Both the position numbers and the translations under genes were made by a program. This document shows, one piece after another, positions 37,621-51,400 of a stretch of 64,000 nucleotides of DNA (position 1 is its first letter; every line of letters begins with the position of its first letter). Source of the DNA: Aphelocoma coerulescens (taxonomy: Eukaryota > Chordata > Aves > Passeriformes > Corvidae); contig NC_091016.1 of NCBI RefSeq assembly GCF_041296385.1, positions 21,117,497 to 21,181,496 on the forward strand. The letters run 5' to 3'. Under the pieces are notes generated by a model that ran no database searches, was not told the origin of the DNA, and saw only the letters and a list, made by a program, of their open reading frames with translations.

Positions 37621-40600
37621 ACCCAATCCAAAACACCTCCACAAATCTGTAAGTGTATTACAGGAATACTACGTAATTAATTATGCACAGCTTTAACACA
37701 CTACCTGTGTTTTATGTTACGTGTTCTCCCCACTGCTAGGCTTGGACTCTCCCTTAATTTGAAAACACATGGACATTTGTGATTACAATTAAACAGACCA
37801 GAATTTATGTTTATACAGCCCACAGACAGAGGCTTAGAGAATAAGAGTCAAGCTAATGTTTCCTCTTCCCACTATAAGCACTGCTTAATTTAATGACATA
37901 TACACTGTGTCTCCCAGTACTTTTACTGATGTCTGATAACATTGGAGGGTGTAACTTTCTTTTTTTAAACAGCAGAGAATGTTCCTTTCAAAAGCCAGTT
38001 AGTTGCAAGATACTGAACCAAGGCCTGTCATCCATGTCCAGTTTGTGTCCTAACCCTACATAACCTAGGGCAGAAACCATTTAAGCCAATAAACTTTATC
38101 ATATGAAGTACTTGAAGACTTGGAAGGTAAAAAATATGATCCTAGGGGGCTGGATGGAGTATTTGTGCAGCCATAAAATGCACAGAAATTGGAAATTTTG
38201 GTACTTGTGTAATAAAGGGGAGCTGACAAAGGAAATACTAGGCTGCTTTCTCTGTAGTGCAGCTATTCTCCCACTATGCATAGTTCAAAACAAATCCTGG
38301 TACAGTTAATAAGTCTTTCTGTCCATCCAGATAGGCTTAAATCTTCATAATAAATGTTTCTTGACTCTGTGTGTATAAAGTAATTTCTTTCCCTCTATTC
38401 CTTGCTGTCAAAAGCAAGCTGATTTTCATTTTGTTTCATTTCATTGAAGCCATGCACATAAGCCAGATCTTTTCAATTTAGAACCGAAAGGGCTTGTGGA
38501 GAACATTTTCCAGTGGGGAATGTTGACTTTGAAGAGAAGGCCCCTCTTGGTCTGAAACAGCCTTGGTTGGTCCATAAGTCCTCTAGGCACTTTGCCAAGT
38601 CTGTCCATCCTTACTTGAGTTAGCCCTGATTTGACCTGGCTTGAGGAGGGTGGCTCAGAATCCACGGGGGCTGCCTTTTGCTGGCTCCCGGGGCTGCGAT
38701 GCCACCTAATGCCATATTTTCTTTTTTTTTGGTTTAACTTCTCACAAAGAGTTCTAACACTTTGTGTATGTTCCCATTTTGACTCCAACCTAAAGCCACA
38801 GGACTTAAGGCCAAGTCCACCTGCATGTACATAGAGGCATTTGAGAGATTTGTAGTCCTGTAGCAAACACTCTGTAGCTATGTTCTCTCTGGGCTACCAC
38901 ATGAGTGGTTAATTCTATGGGCAACTAGGCTGCTGCTGCAGAACCTGCAAAAGTGTCTCTGATTTCTCCCAGTGCTGCTGCAGGAACTGGCACTGCATTG
39001 TCACAGAAAAGAGAGATCCCTGGTACAGCTTGAATGCTACTGATTTGAACTCCTCAGCAAATACTCCAGCTAGGGACAAAAAACAAGCCACCACAAAAAT
39101 AGTTTGTAAATTAGTCACCAAGAAGTTTGATGAGAAATGCCAATAAGAGAACCCAGTATTGTGCTTTTTTGTATCCAGTATAAGCACATGAAGCATATGC
39201 AAAGCCTGTTTGTTGATAAAGGCCTCCAGAAATAGGAAAAGTGTGTGTATTACAGAGTTGTTTGCAGTCCTTGATATTGTTTACCACGCACAATAACTCA
39301 GATACTAAATGCCATGTCAAGGAAAGCTCACAACAGACTCATAGTGCAACAGCCACAAAATGGGGAAATTGAGTTTAAAGACCTTGCAATGTAAAGTTGA
39401 TTGGTTTGTTTGTTTTTGTGGGAAGCTCACTGGTAGCCAGGAGAGCCCTACATGATGTTTGTGGGGCACCTAAAGTCAGGAGTGCATTTTTAAACAGGTT
39501 TTCCTGACAGAACTTCTAAGATATCACCCATTATGAGTCATGAGCATCACACAACACCCCTCACTTTTCCGGCCTTGGCTGAGAAGAGGATGTACAATGA
39601 AGTTCTACCTCCTGCCTTCCTTGAACGTGTCAGTCCTACTACAGTCTTGGCAAAGAAAGGCATAAGGTACAGCCTTCTACTCTTTGTCCAGTGCAATACA
39701 TTTCTTCAGACTCCAGACAGCAGTAGTGCTACAAGTCAGCTGTAGAAAGAACTGAATCTAAAAAAGCAGAGTTGCAAGAAGATGACATGAACTTTTGGCA
39801 GTCATAACTTGAAAATGTCCAAATACTTATTTAGCTTCAAGCTTCTTTCTTTCTTTGTTTTTTCTTTCCTCCAGAAAAAGTGTCACCATTGAGCAGAACA
39901 CATTTGTAATGCCAAGCAAATTTGCTATAGCTGAGTTATGAACCTCTGAACATACAGGTTTAAAATGAAAATGCTGACCTAATCTTAAATGTAGTGGTAC
40001 AAATACTGCCACAACAATAATCCTTGTAATCTAATATACTGGCCCTAGGGGGATGGAGACTAAATTGCTGGTTCCAGACAGCCTTTCTGAGGCTCAATTC
40101 AAATTGCATAATTATTCTACATCCTTCGAGTTCTTTAAAATACATTTCAGATGCAGTATTGTACATTCCAAAATATTTGTTCTTCAGAGATTGATTTCAC
40201 TATTTTTTCTACCTTAAAGTGATATATGACCTCGGAGGCCTGTGAAAAATCATTAATCAAGTTTAGACTGTGTAACACTCTTTTGTGTGTGAAAGACTTA
40301 CTTTTTTTCTAGATTCCCTCAGTTATGTTGCCAAGGTGATTCCCCCAGAGAGCCATGTGTTTATCTTGACAGGTGTTATAGAGATCTGGGGAATCTCAGT
40401 GGAATTGTTACTGGTTGCTTTGAGGTACAGTAGAAAACATTAAGTCTGCAAACTAATGAACTTACCTTATTACATTCTAAATAAAATAAACCACAGAGTA
40501 AGTTGGATTAATCTACTAATGCCTTTCTAATGAAGCTTTTATTGGGCATATGGTGTGGTCTTGCTACTTTCCTCATATAGTTAGCACAAGCTAAAACTCA

Positions 40601-43505
40601 AAATAAAACCTACAGGTACCTCTTCTGTGACATACCAGTCTCAAAAACTTGCCATCACAATGGTATTCAGACTGCTATTTTACTGGCATAACCTCTGATT
40701 ATGGTTTGCAAGACTAAATGGATTAAAAAACCAAGAAAGCAATCAGATTAAAAAAGGAAACAGGAGACACCACTGATAGGAAAAGAGAAAATACAACTTC
40801 TACTGCTGTTTCTGGGGGGAAATTTAAAACCACTGCTGGTAACTTACAATTACTCTAAAATCCATTCCGTGACCTGTCCTGACAATGTCAGGGAATCATT
40901 AATTAAGTACTGTAACTTCCAAAGTTAAATAATCATTCTTTAGTTACAGTCCATTTGTGTTTTCCAGCACAGAGCTGTAACACACTATATTTTTATAGTG
41001 CATATTAGAAGCAATAAAACAATAGGTGCTTTTAACAAAAAAGAATGAGTCTTAAGCAAGGTGAAACAGAACACCATCATTTTCAACTGGGTATGCCTTT
41101 TGCTTCTAATTGCCACTTTCTTTCTCTCTGTATATGTACAAGATCAGAACACAAGAAAAAAACATTCCTTAGCAACATTCATCTTCTGGGAACATGCTGC
41201 TGAATTTAGGTATAAAGCCATAATGGCATCTCAAAGAATAGCAATAGCTCATATACTTCAGCTTTGATATACTACTTCAAATCCTTAATCTCCTCTTTTC
41301 AGATTTCCACATAAAGTTTTACTCTGCTTCCATATTTGCAAATGCCCATTCGAGACAAAAAATCTTTTCATACCCAGGCTCTCCCCTCCCTTTATTTACT
41401 TCAACAACAAATTAGCAGCCAAATTTTTCTCTTTCTTTTTTTTTTTTTTTGTAGAGCATAAGAAAATAGATAGAGTGAAAACAGAGTGAGAACACAGTTT
41501 TTCTTTCCTTCAGCACCAGCAGCCAGAAACAGTATGAAAGCAATGGATCATGAAGAAAAGCAATTTCCTACTTCAGGGATTAAGCAATACTCTCTTTTGT
41601 AATGTTAAATGAAAGTTTTAGTTAGTTTTTTTTCCAAGTAATACTGATTTTTTTCCCCCCAATGTAAATAAATACGCACTGGAGAAGCTCCAATAGTCGC
41701 AAACACATCACTTTCTAGCCAATCAATAACACAGATAAAACCCTTTGTGTTGTACTTCTTTCAGCAGGCCTATTGATAGGGGAAGAAAAATTAAGCTACT
41801 ACAGAAGCCAAAGGTAATTAACTTAACGAGAGAGAATATCTGATGGTATATACATTCTGTTCTTTTCTTAAGGACAAATATAGGGGATTCTAATATAGAA
41901 AATAGACTTTTGGGGAAGCATTCAAGTAGGGACAACTATCTGCATTTTACTGGCACATCTCTCATCCAGTGCCACTGCAATATGAATTATCTGTTGTGAT
42001 GATTGATGGCTAGACTATCAGATGAGGTACCACACCCCTCCTCTAAAACACAATCCTACACTTCTCTTCGGTAGTATGGAAAACATGGAACTTCCACACC
42101 TGCCTCTGCCACAGTTTTTCAAAATGCAGCCTTGGACAAATCACTACGAAGCATTTGGCATTTGATGGCTAATTGGCAAGCTGGGTCAATGTTACCAGTC
42201 CCAAAGACAAAGGGTATTTGCAAGAGTAAGGCTTGGTGGAATTACACCCTTCACACCAATGCTGAAAGGTTCCAAAAGATTTAATCTTCCAGCACTATTG
42301 AACAGAACATTGCAGGATTAAGTCTTCTCCACCTACAAGTTTGTGTCTATAAAGCTCTGACACGAATATTCAGTGCAACTTTAAAGCCAATGCTCTGTTT
42401 AAAGCACTTTGAGATTGCTTCCTGATGAATGCCAATGTCTGTAACTATGGGAGCGTGGGCCTCCCTCAATTTTTATACATAGATAGATGGGAATCCTGTA
42501 AATATTTGATCAACTTTGCTTAAAGGGACAATTAGTATGGGAAAACATCACCACGGTAAAGAAACTTTGTTGGCCAAGCTTGTTCTCCTTAGCATATATG
42601 CAAACAACAGCTGCAAATATCAAGAGATTGGAAACAGAAAATAATTTTATTCATACCTGTGTTTTAGTTTTTAATGAATTACATTTAAAAAAATTCCCAG
42701 CTAAAACAAAGTGCCTGCTATATAATTAAAATGAAGAGTCACAACCAGCTTATCTTTAAAAGCAGGCTGTAACAGGAAAGAAAATCCAGGACTTCTCAGC
42801 TGCAATTTTATGGCTCTATCAAAACTTGCCTAATTTTACCTATTTATTTCAGTGCATAATAAAAGATGTACTCAGAGAAAAAATGTGCAATGCATACATA
42901 TTTTTAAAGGCTTAGAAAGCCAGCAGCTTTCTTTTAGCACCCTTGGATCTAATTTTGTTTCTAACAAGTAAAATGAAAAGAATAGGTCCCTGAAAAGGAT
43001 TATGGTCTGAAACCTACTCTTTGAATCTTTGCACATGCTAAAGCTGTCATAAATTTGAATAGAAAAGATGGGTGGTCTGCTCACCATCTTTGGTTACAGA
43101 GTTGAGCATTACTGCCCAGAAAAAGCTTATGGGTTTCATCAGGAAGGTTTCAGAAACCACTGTATTGAACCACCAGCCTATAATAGCACTTCCACATTTC
43201 ACAGGATGTCAGTTCCTGGAGCTGTTTTTTCTTTGATGCACACAAAGTACTGCCAGTAATTTCAATCAGAATTATGCCATGCACTGGAGGAAGGCAATCG
43301 CATAATATGAATTATCACATTTTTTCCATATCCCTGCCTCTCGCAGAACTGCTGTTTTGTTAGAGGAGTTGGTACAGTATATACTACTGATCTGTGGCTG
43401 CTTTGTTTAAAAAAAGCTTAGTACTGGTGTAGTCCTTCTCATCCAGATATATCAAAGCACTTCATAAAGCAGCAAAAGCAGTGGAACCAAGAAAAGACTT
43501 ACAGG

Positions 43506-43507
<2 letters not shown>

Positions 43508-43535
<28 letters not shown>
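43508..43535. repeat. Poly(T) run, 28 bp
   Basis: An uninterrupted run of 28 T follows GGGG. No retroelement is recognised beside it. Confidence 0.95.
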
Positions 43536-43542
<7 letters not shown>

Positions 43543-45444
43543 TAACATGAAATGCTCTCAAATTATTTGTAGTGAGAAATAGAGGGAACATTATGAAAAT
43601 TAAAGAATCACATTTTAAAAAATTACTTCATTTTTAAAATGATGTTCCCTTTCATAAATTTTATGGTCTTAGTTTAAAAAAGTTAAATGCTTTTTCTTTA
43701 TTGTTATTTTTCAGTTGGGATTGAACAAATCTTCTTTCAAATACTTTCTTTTCGGAGAGACCTCTGAACCTAATATTAGTTAATTCTTGTAACTCAAATC
43801 AGGGCATTTCACTCAATAAAACTCTTACCCTTGATGCACTTGCATTGCGTGGGACAACGAGCAACAATCCTTTGGCTAAGAGGGAACATCTATGCCAAAA
43901 TTCCAATCACACAAAGGTTTATGAATTAGAGCACATGCAAGAGCAATGCTTGTGTTGCCATGAATTTTTGAGCTCCAAAATGCACACAGTGGTCAAAACC
44001 CACAAAGTGAGGGTTGAAGGACAGATTGTTTCAGCAAACATCCCACTGACCTAAATGGAATTTACCCAAGTCAAAGGCCTGGGCTCTGCCATATTGTTGA
44101 AACATTCCAGCAAAATCAATATGAGCTATAAATTTTTAGAAGCCATTTTCAATTCTCACCTACTTTGCACTAATGATCAATTTATCATTAATGCAGAAAG
44201 AGATTTAAAGCAATGTTTATGCCATTAAAATAAATATCCATTAGCTATAGAGGATATCCCACAAGTACATTTGCTTCTGGTGGAATTCTTCCAGAACACT
44301 GGATCTATATACAGTATAATATAATGATATTTAACTGGTAATGAGCTATTGAATTGCACAGGGGGAAATAGCTTACAACCTTAAAAACTTCTGAAGTAAC
44401 TCCTCTAGTCAAGATGGGCTTCAATTATGCAACTCAGTATACAAAAAAGTTGTTTTGTCTATAAAATGCATCCCTCTTAGTTTGCATCTCTTTCATTTTT
44501 TTCACCAAAGGAGATTTATAATGTGCAAGCAATACAGTAAAGGCTTCATTCTACTAAAGAAGCTCAGAAATAAGCAGATTCACAAGATTAGTTTTCCAGA
44601 AGGAAAATTCTAATTATGCATTTGAAGAAGTTTGCTTATTCCTTTCCAGTACACTTTGCAATGTAAATGTTGTAAATGTGACTAGCAGCAGGGAATTCCT
44701 GTGTCATTGCTCAGTATGGACCCAGGTGGTAAACAACAGTTAAGTTTTTGTTAATTTATTTAGACTCTCTAATTTAATCTCTTTGTATGGAAAGGAAAAA
44801 CTACTGTATCACTGAGGTTTTTGGTCACAGTGATGAGATCAGCAGATTATTTCATCAGTCTTTAACCACAGACATATAAACCTCATTAGGAAATTTTCTG
44901 ACCTGAGTGACTATAAACACAAGGAGTGAGAAAACCGAGAGCATTAACACAAACCCAGCCACTAATCTGCAATGCATATTTCTCTCCTGACAAAAAAGAT
45001 TATCATATTTCCTGTTGTTGATGTAGGGCATGACTCAAGCACTCTGAAATCAGTAAATGTTGATCACTGATCTCTTGTGGCAAACAGGAACTTCTTTCTC
45101 CCCTATTTTTTTCCAGCAGATAAAGATAAAACTTTATCAAATTTGTCTAACAGAGATGTGGCAGGGTGAAATGTTTGGAACTCCTTCTCCCTTCAGTTGC
45201 CTGGTTTTAGTGTGAGCCTCCGTGCTTGAATGTGGTTCAGGGTGACACCGTGAGTCGACATCTGCTCACAGCATATTGGAGCGCACAAACACAAGCAGAG
45301 CCTGCAAAAATGACAAGCAATTCTCCCCTTCAGCTCAGCATTAATAAAGCCTCAGCAAGAATACAGGTACAAATTTGGACATTACACCCCAGGAAGACAC
45401 AATCCTATTGGGAAAAATGTGAGGAGAGCAACATGACCAGAGTC

Positions 45445-45735
45445 TAGGGAACATGGGCTTCAATAAAGCTTGAAAGAATTAGGCTAGAAAGGAGACAACT
45501 GAGATTGAAAATGATAATAGCTTTCAAATGCATGAAAGGCTGTTTCTAAAGAACAAGGAAATCACCTGTTCTCAATCACAGTGATGGACAGGACAGAAAT
45601 AAATGTGCTAAATTGCAGCAATTAAGATTCATGGTAGATATTGCAAAAACCTTCTCAACAGTGAGGATGGTAAGGTGCTATAAAAGATCACCTAGAAGAT
45701 GGTGGAGTCTTCACTATTAGAATTACTTCAGAACA
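45445..45735 (+). mobile_element. Ancient, highly diverged CR1-like LINE remnant
   Basis: The order of motifs follows an old CR1 3' region. GGAGACAACTGAG comes first, then a TTTCAAATGCATGAAAGGCTG block and ATGGACAGGACAGAAATAAA. These are followed by AAATTGCAGCAATTAAGATT, TTCTCAACAGTGAGGATGG and GATGGTGGAGTC. The alignment is loose, with many substitutions and no terminal repeat left. It is much older than the other CR1 copies here. The edges are approximate. Confidence 0.72.
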
Positions 45736-46222
45736 GCACAGTCTTCCTAGAACTACTCAAATATAATTTATTACCTTTTCAGCACTGGGACAATGTCCTG
45801 CACTCCCTTTCATCTTTAAATTCCTATGAATAGCACTCCTGCATGCAATCATTTTTGCTGGAAATTGTTAAACCGCAGAAATAAAAATATTCTCTTTTAG
45901 GCCTCCCCTTGCCCATGTTGGTACAGAAATAAGTAGGAGGAAATTTCTTATTCACACCCTTTTTTTGCCTCATGTGATGTTACTAGAGATGACAGGTCTA
46001 TTTGCCTGGTTGATGCAGAAGACAACAATAACCAACCTTACCTAGGCCAATAATAAACAAATTAATAAGAAAGCAAATCTCACTGTGCCATAAATTCCTC
46101 TACTAGATCACAAAACAAGATCAAATGAATTCAAGAAAGAGGAAAATGCATCAAGCACAAAGATTTTAGATGAAAAGAAAAGAAGTTGCACCATCTACTT
46201 GTGTTTTGGAAGAATACCCTGT

Positions 46223-46382
46223 GATATCTATCTATATCATCTATATCTATATCTATATCTATATATCTATATCTATCTATATCTAAATCTAATCTATATC
46301 TATCTATATCCATATCTTTATCTATCTATATCTTATATCTATATCTCTATCTTATATCTATGTATTTATATACCTATCTCCA
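46223..46382. repeat. (TATCTA)n / (ATCTAT)n microsatellite
   Basis: This is a 160-bp imperfect run of TATC and TATATC units. Its translation gives meaningless Tyr/Leu/Ile or Asp/Arg/Tyr repeats on both strands. Confidence 0.95.
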
Positions 46383-48370
46383 TGTGTGTGTTTCCCTTTA
46401 ACTTTTTAACACTGACAAAAGTGTTACACCTTATTTCCTAAAGTTGGACCATGTTATTAACTATTACATAACATCCATGAGATTCAAACATGGTCCTGCT
46501 CCTGGACTCAGTGGGCTCTATAGTATTCATTAAATAGTCTATTCTTATGGGATTCAACTTCAAGTCATGCTTTGAAACTTCCAGTTGAAGCAATTTTAAT
46601 TCTTTACTGAATTACAATGTTTTAGTGAACAATATTCTCCACATCATCCTGTAAATGTTTTTACATCTCTGAGTGGTTCAGAGAGTTGGATATTGTGGTG
46701 TCCTATTTGAAATTTCATGGAGCCACTTACATGTACTAAATGAGGAAGCATCCAGTGCTTGTCCAGATTTGGACAACTGTGCATGAATCTTTCAAAGGTC
46801 AACTAAAATATGATATTAAGAACTCACTTGAAAATGTCAGTTAAAAGCAAGAGTAAAATTTGCTTACAATGGTTGTGAGGGAGAAAACTGTAGTGTCAAC
46901 ACAGCAGAGGGTTGGGGTTATGATCTATTGCTGCTGAGGATAGGAAGGAATAGAAATGCCCTGTCCCTTCCCAAAGTTATGTCTCTGTAAATTTCCATGT
47001 TACATCCTTCACGTCTCCTAGTATTTGTAATTTCTTGTTTTTCTCCCTGGTAATTTGCACTGATGTGAAGAGTGAGAGAAATCTCCAGAGCAAGTTCCTC
47101 TACTTACAACTCCCTTAGGAGAAAGAACTTTGCCTTTTTACTGGTATGTAAAGTATCTCAAGATTTGTCGCTCATTTATTAAATTCATTAGAGATCATCA
47201 TGACTATTGAATTTCTTTTCACAGGATATTCATACTCTCTTGTCAGTAATTCCCTGTCCACTGTTCTTCAAAGAAACAGTTTTCCTTGATCCATATTGTA
47301 ACTGAATCTTCACAACTTGAAAATAAACCTGTTGTAGCTCACTCCTTCACTGCTGATGGCTGCATTTCCAGTCAAGACCATTCTCTCAGAATATACTTTT
47401 CAAGGATGTGAGTCTTTTCTCACACCTTTTCCATTACCTTCCTGCTTCATAGCACTTTTCTCTACTAATCTGAATACGGATTTTAAAACAAATAATCTAT
47501 GCTTCTATTCCAGATACTTCAGTGGGACAATACATCTAGAAAATATAAAGCATCTAAATAATGCAAGAATTGTGTTAAAAAAATGAGAACGGTTGGATAA
47601 AAATAAACCTCCTTATTATCTAACCAAATTCACAGCTGCAATGTCATACCCATCAAATTCAAGAATCAGCATCATTAGAGGAAAGTGAAAAACCTATCCA
47701 ATAGGAGCCCATCAAAACATCCAGGGAATATGGAAGGAGTACTGAGGAGAATGTGCAGAATACAGAACAAGAAGGTGAAAAGTAGCAGGGGACCCCAAAA
47801 CAGAAATTCACAATATATTAGAAAATTGAAGCTAGGAACATTTTACTTACCAGACTCTAATTCTAACAATGGATCCAAGCAACTGCAGAATACGCAAGAG
47901 CAAAATCTGGTAATCCACAATTATTTCATCCCCTATATACTTATGAAATAGATGTTTAAATTTAGTGCTGCTCTTATTGGAAAGGAAAGGAAAGCTTTTT
48001 CCATCACATTTCAGAAAAGCTTCAGGACTGAAATGGAATATATTTCAAATGAAAAGATCAAAGTTACTGTGTTTCATCCCAGAACACACAAAGTTAAAGA
48101 AATTAATTATTTTTTTCTAGAAGTGTTCTGATCCTGATTTCTTATACATAGGGAGCTTGAATTTTTGCCAAGTTGCATGAAAAACTATGCAGTTTCATTG
48201 ATTCATAACTGTGCAATTATATATAATCTTTGCTTACTGCTCCTGAACAAGGACAATTTTCATGTCATTATTTTCCTTCTGGTTTTCAGTAAGCCAAGCA
48301 TCACTGGTTTAAACAGAACATCATTACAGGTTGCTTTTCTCTCCAAATACATTTTCCAGTGGATCATGTT

Positions 48371-48382
48371 AAAAAAAAAAAA

Positions 48383-48413
<31 letters not shown>
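48371..48413. repeat. Poly(A) run joined to (GAA)n
   Basis: About 21 A are followed directly by seven AGA/GAA triplets, a 43-bp pure purine strand. No LINE or SINE body is seen next to it, so it is not clearly a retroposon tail. Confidence 0.9.
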
Positions 48414-51400
48414 GCTAACACAAGACCAAACTAAAAGCAAACAAACCCTTTAAAAATGACAACTAAACCACTGCCACAGCAGTACAGCTGGGATGCAAGC
48501 TTCTCTCCTTCCTAGCAGTTCATCCAGCCTGCATGGGGAATATTGACTGCTGGGCAGATTACTATAGCTATAAAAGAGAGCATGGGGAAATGAAATGTGA
48601 AGGACAAAGAGTGTGAGTGGGGTGTGTGTGTGTACACTTGTCTGCCTGCATGCAGGAAAGAGAACAAAAAGAAAGCTCTATATTTGGGTTTATGTATCCT
48701 TTGCAACAGTTCAGAGGTTAGCAACAGTCCCCAAGAAAGCTTCTGCTCATATCCTTTCCTGATGAAGGCAATAAATATTGAAGTAATATCATATTCATGA
48801 GTAATTTACTAAATAAAAAAGCAGGCATTTTTAGAAAGACTTTAGCTAAACAATTATGGACTACTTAGGATGGGCCAGGTCTGCTTTACATAATACATGC
48901 TTTGTTGAAGCTTTCTGAAATATCTGTAGTATACTTTAGGCATCCAGACGCACTATCACATAATTAACTCTATGAAATTATGTTTTCAGAACAGGTATGA
49001 CTTTTTTATTTTACTTTTTTTTTTTTTTAATCTTTAGAGTGGATAACAGGTAACAATATTGCTAGCAGATTAAAACTGTTGATAGGATCTATAATTGCAT
49101 CCATATGTTTCTTCTCTCCACCTGCTCTTTTTAAGGTTTTGTAAGCTTTGATTTCAGGAACCTCTCACTTATTCATTTACAACAACATGAAGCAGTATAA
49201 GCCACACAATTATTGCATTAACTGATGCAATAAATTGATGCAGTTCCACAATCCTTCATGGAGAATGACACGTATACTCTGAATGACACCTATAACTCTG
49301 AAAATGTAGTAGGGTGAAAGGCAGATGGAATAGGCAAGAATCCTCTGGTCTCAGTTCAAACAACAGGAAAGCATTCTGCTTTTCACTTGGAAAGGAAAAA
49401 TCAACCCAAGTTGCTTCACAAGTTTAGAAATCACAGCAAACCATTTGGGGATTATAGCCTTAGATTTACATTTGAGTGTGTAACCCCTCCACAAGTCTGA
49501 GGCTTACAAATTATGCTAAGAAACTTTCTAATAAATGCATGTGGTATTTTAACATCATGGAACAATCTGATAAATGGCTGTAGACGATTAAGGAGTTGGA
49601 GCCCAATGATAAATGTGGTCACAATGAGATTAACTAAGTGTTGCTTTTTGCACTGCAAAGCTCCTGTTACTGAATTCATCAGTGTTACTCCATCAGCAAA
49701 GCAGTGCTCTCCTGCTCTGTCACATGAGATACAAAGGATTGTGAATAAGCTCAGAAGGATCACACAGGGAAGAGCATAACTCTCCAGTTCTGTTTTCCAT
49801 CACCACCACAGGATAGCAGACTGTGCATGCAAGAGACTTAATGGAGTCATGCCAGCCAGTAAAGAGGGAGGGACAAGAAACTCTGCAGCACTTCTCAGCT
49901 GGGTTTTGGTGGAAGAGGTATTGATGGACATTCCCATCTGATGTCTTTCAGTGCTTTGCACAACTTTTGGGTAGAGGATATTCAGGCTAGAGTCACCATT
50001 TTAAGCCTGGTAGGTCTGATTTATCCTGTAAGAACATCTGTACTCAAAATTTTTGTTCCTGATTCATTCCATTAACCTATTAGCTATTTCACCAAAGCTC
50101 TCTTGTGGTGTTTCTGAAAAATTAGGAGCTTTCATTTGTCAAGTAAGATGGGCTTATTTGCCATTCAGTCCTTCTGTCTTTCTTGTACCTGCTCTCATTC
50201 TAATTCTCACACAGAGCCACTGACACCAGTGCTGATGATAATTACACTGGCAAACATGCATACAGAATTAAGCTAGAATGTGCTCCATGCTGCCTAGAAT
50301 TAGTACCAGCATCTTGGCTATTCCTCCCCAAAGGAAGGAGGGAAAAGGATTTCCCTCCCCTCTCCTCAATTAGCATTCTTTTTTCTACTATAAGTAAATG
50401 CAGAATATATATAATAAAAACAAAAGTGAAAGTAAGGTTCACCTGCAATTCAATTAGTGATGCTGAAGGCTAAAATGATATAAACAGCATGCACAAATAA
50501 TAAACAATAGCTCTCTTAAAAGGGCATATGTTATTTCTAGTAGCATTTTTCAAAGCAGTCCTGTTAATTTTCATGGTATTTGAAAATATTCAAATAATTG
50601 CAAACCAGTCAAGAACATTGTGCATTCCAAGGAAGTTTTGAATTAAGGAATCAGTGAGCTTGTATTGTAAAATATTTTACCAGATATCAACTATGAACAA
50701 TAAATATCAAACAAACCAACAATAAATATCAAACCTTGGTGCTGAGGGACTTGTAATGCATATAGACAAAGAGGAAGACTAAGCAGTTAATAATTTCTTA
50801 TTTCTGTGCTTGTTTTAAGAGGTAATATGAAAGTATTTCTCTTGGGTTCCATTCCCTCCAAGTCAGACACACAAACACACACAAATTTTAACGAGCCACT
50901 TCAGGGAGCTAATACTGAATAACTCTGAAAAACTTGACAGACAATAGATACAAAGGCAAGTGCTTAAAAAGCCAAAACAATGGGTCAAGTCTAATCTTTA
51001 CCTATGTGAATTAGGGTTTCAAGACTGAGTGTGATTTGTTTTAGAGCAACAATGGAAGCCATACCACTGGTGTCAAAGGAAGGTCTCCAGGAGAATACAT
51101 TTATCTGCCTGAGGTACCGGGTAACCGAACAGGAGCGGCACAGTTTGACTCAGTCGGTGTCACACTGGTGAAATGTGAGGCACCCTTTTATCAGCCAAGC
51201 AACCTGTAATAACCTTGGGAGGAATTACTTGGGAAAAGATGAGGGCTGCTGTAGCCACCTCCTTTCCCACTCCCTCCACAGACTGATGTAGGTGTTATTA
51301 AGTCCTGGTTTGACTGTGTAAGTTCCCCCTAATCAGGCCAAGTCTGAGTATCCTGACTACCTGTTGGAAAGACTATCATGAAATATCTCTAATCAGGAGT

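Larger units (their letters stand above)
36631..45444. other. Intron-like sequence, no gene seen
   Basis: It contains only the CAAA repeat at 37583, the T28 run at 43508 and a T-rich run near 41437-41450. Open frames here (for example 141 codons on the minus strand at 38441-38866) lack recognisable domains. Confidence 0.6.

Noticed and set aside
46131..46441. Tyr/Leu/Ile- and Asp/Arg/Tyr-repeat open frames
   Set aside because: They are direct translations of the TATCTA microsatellite.
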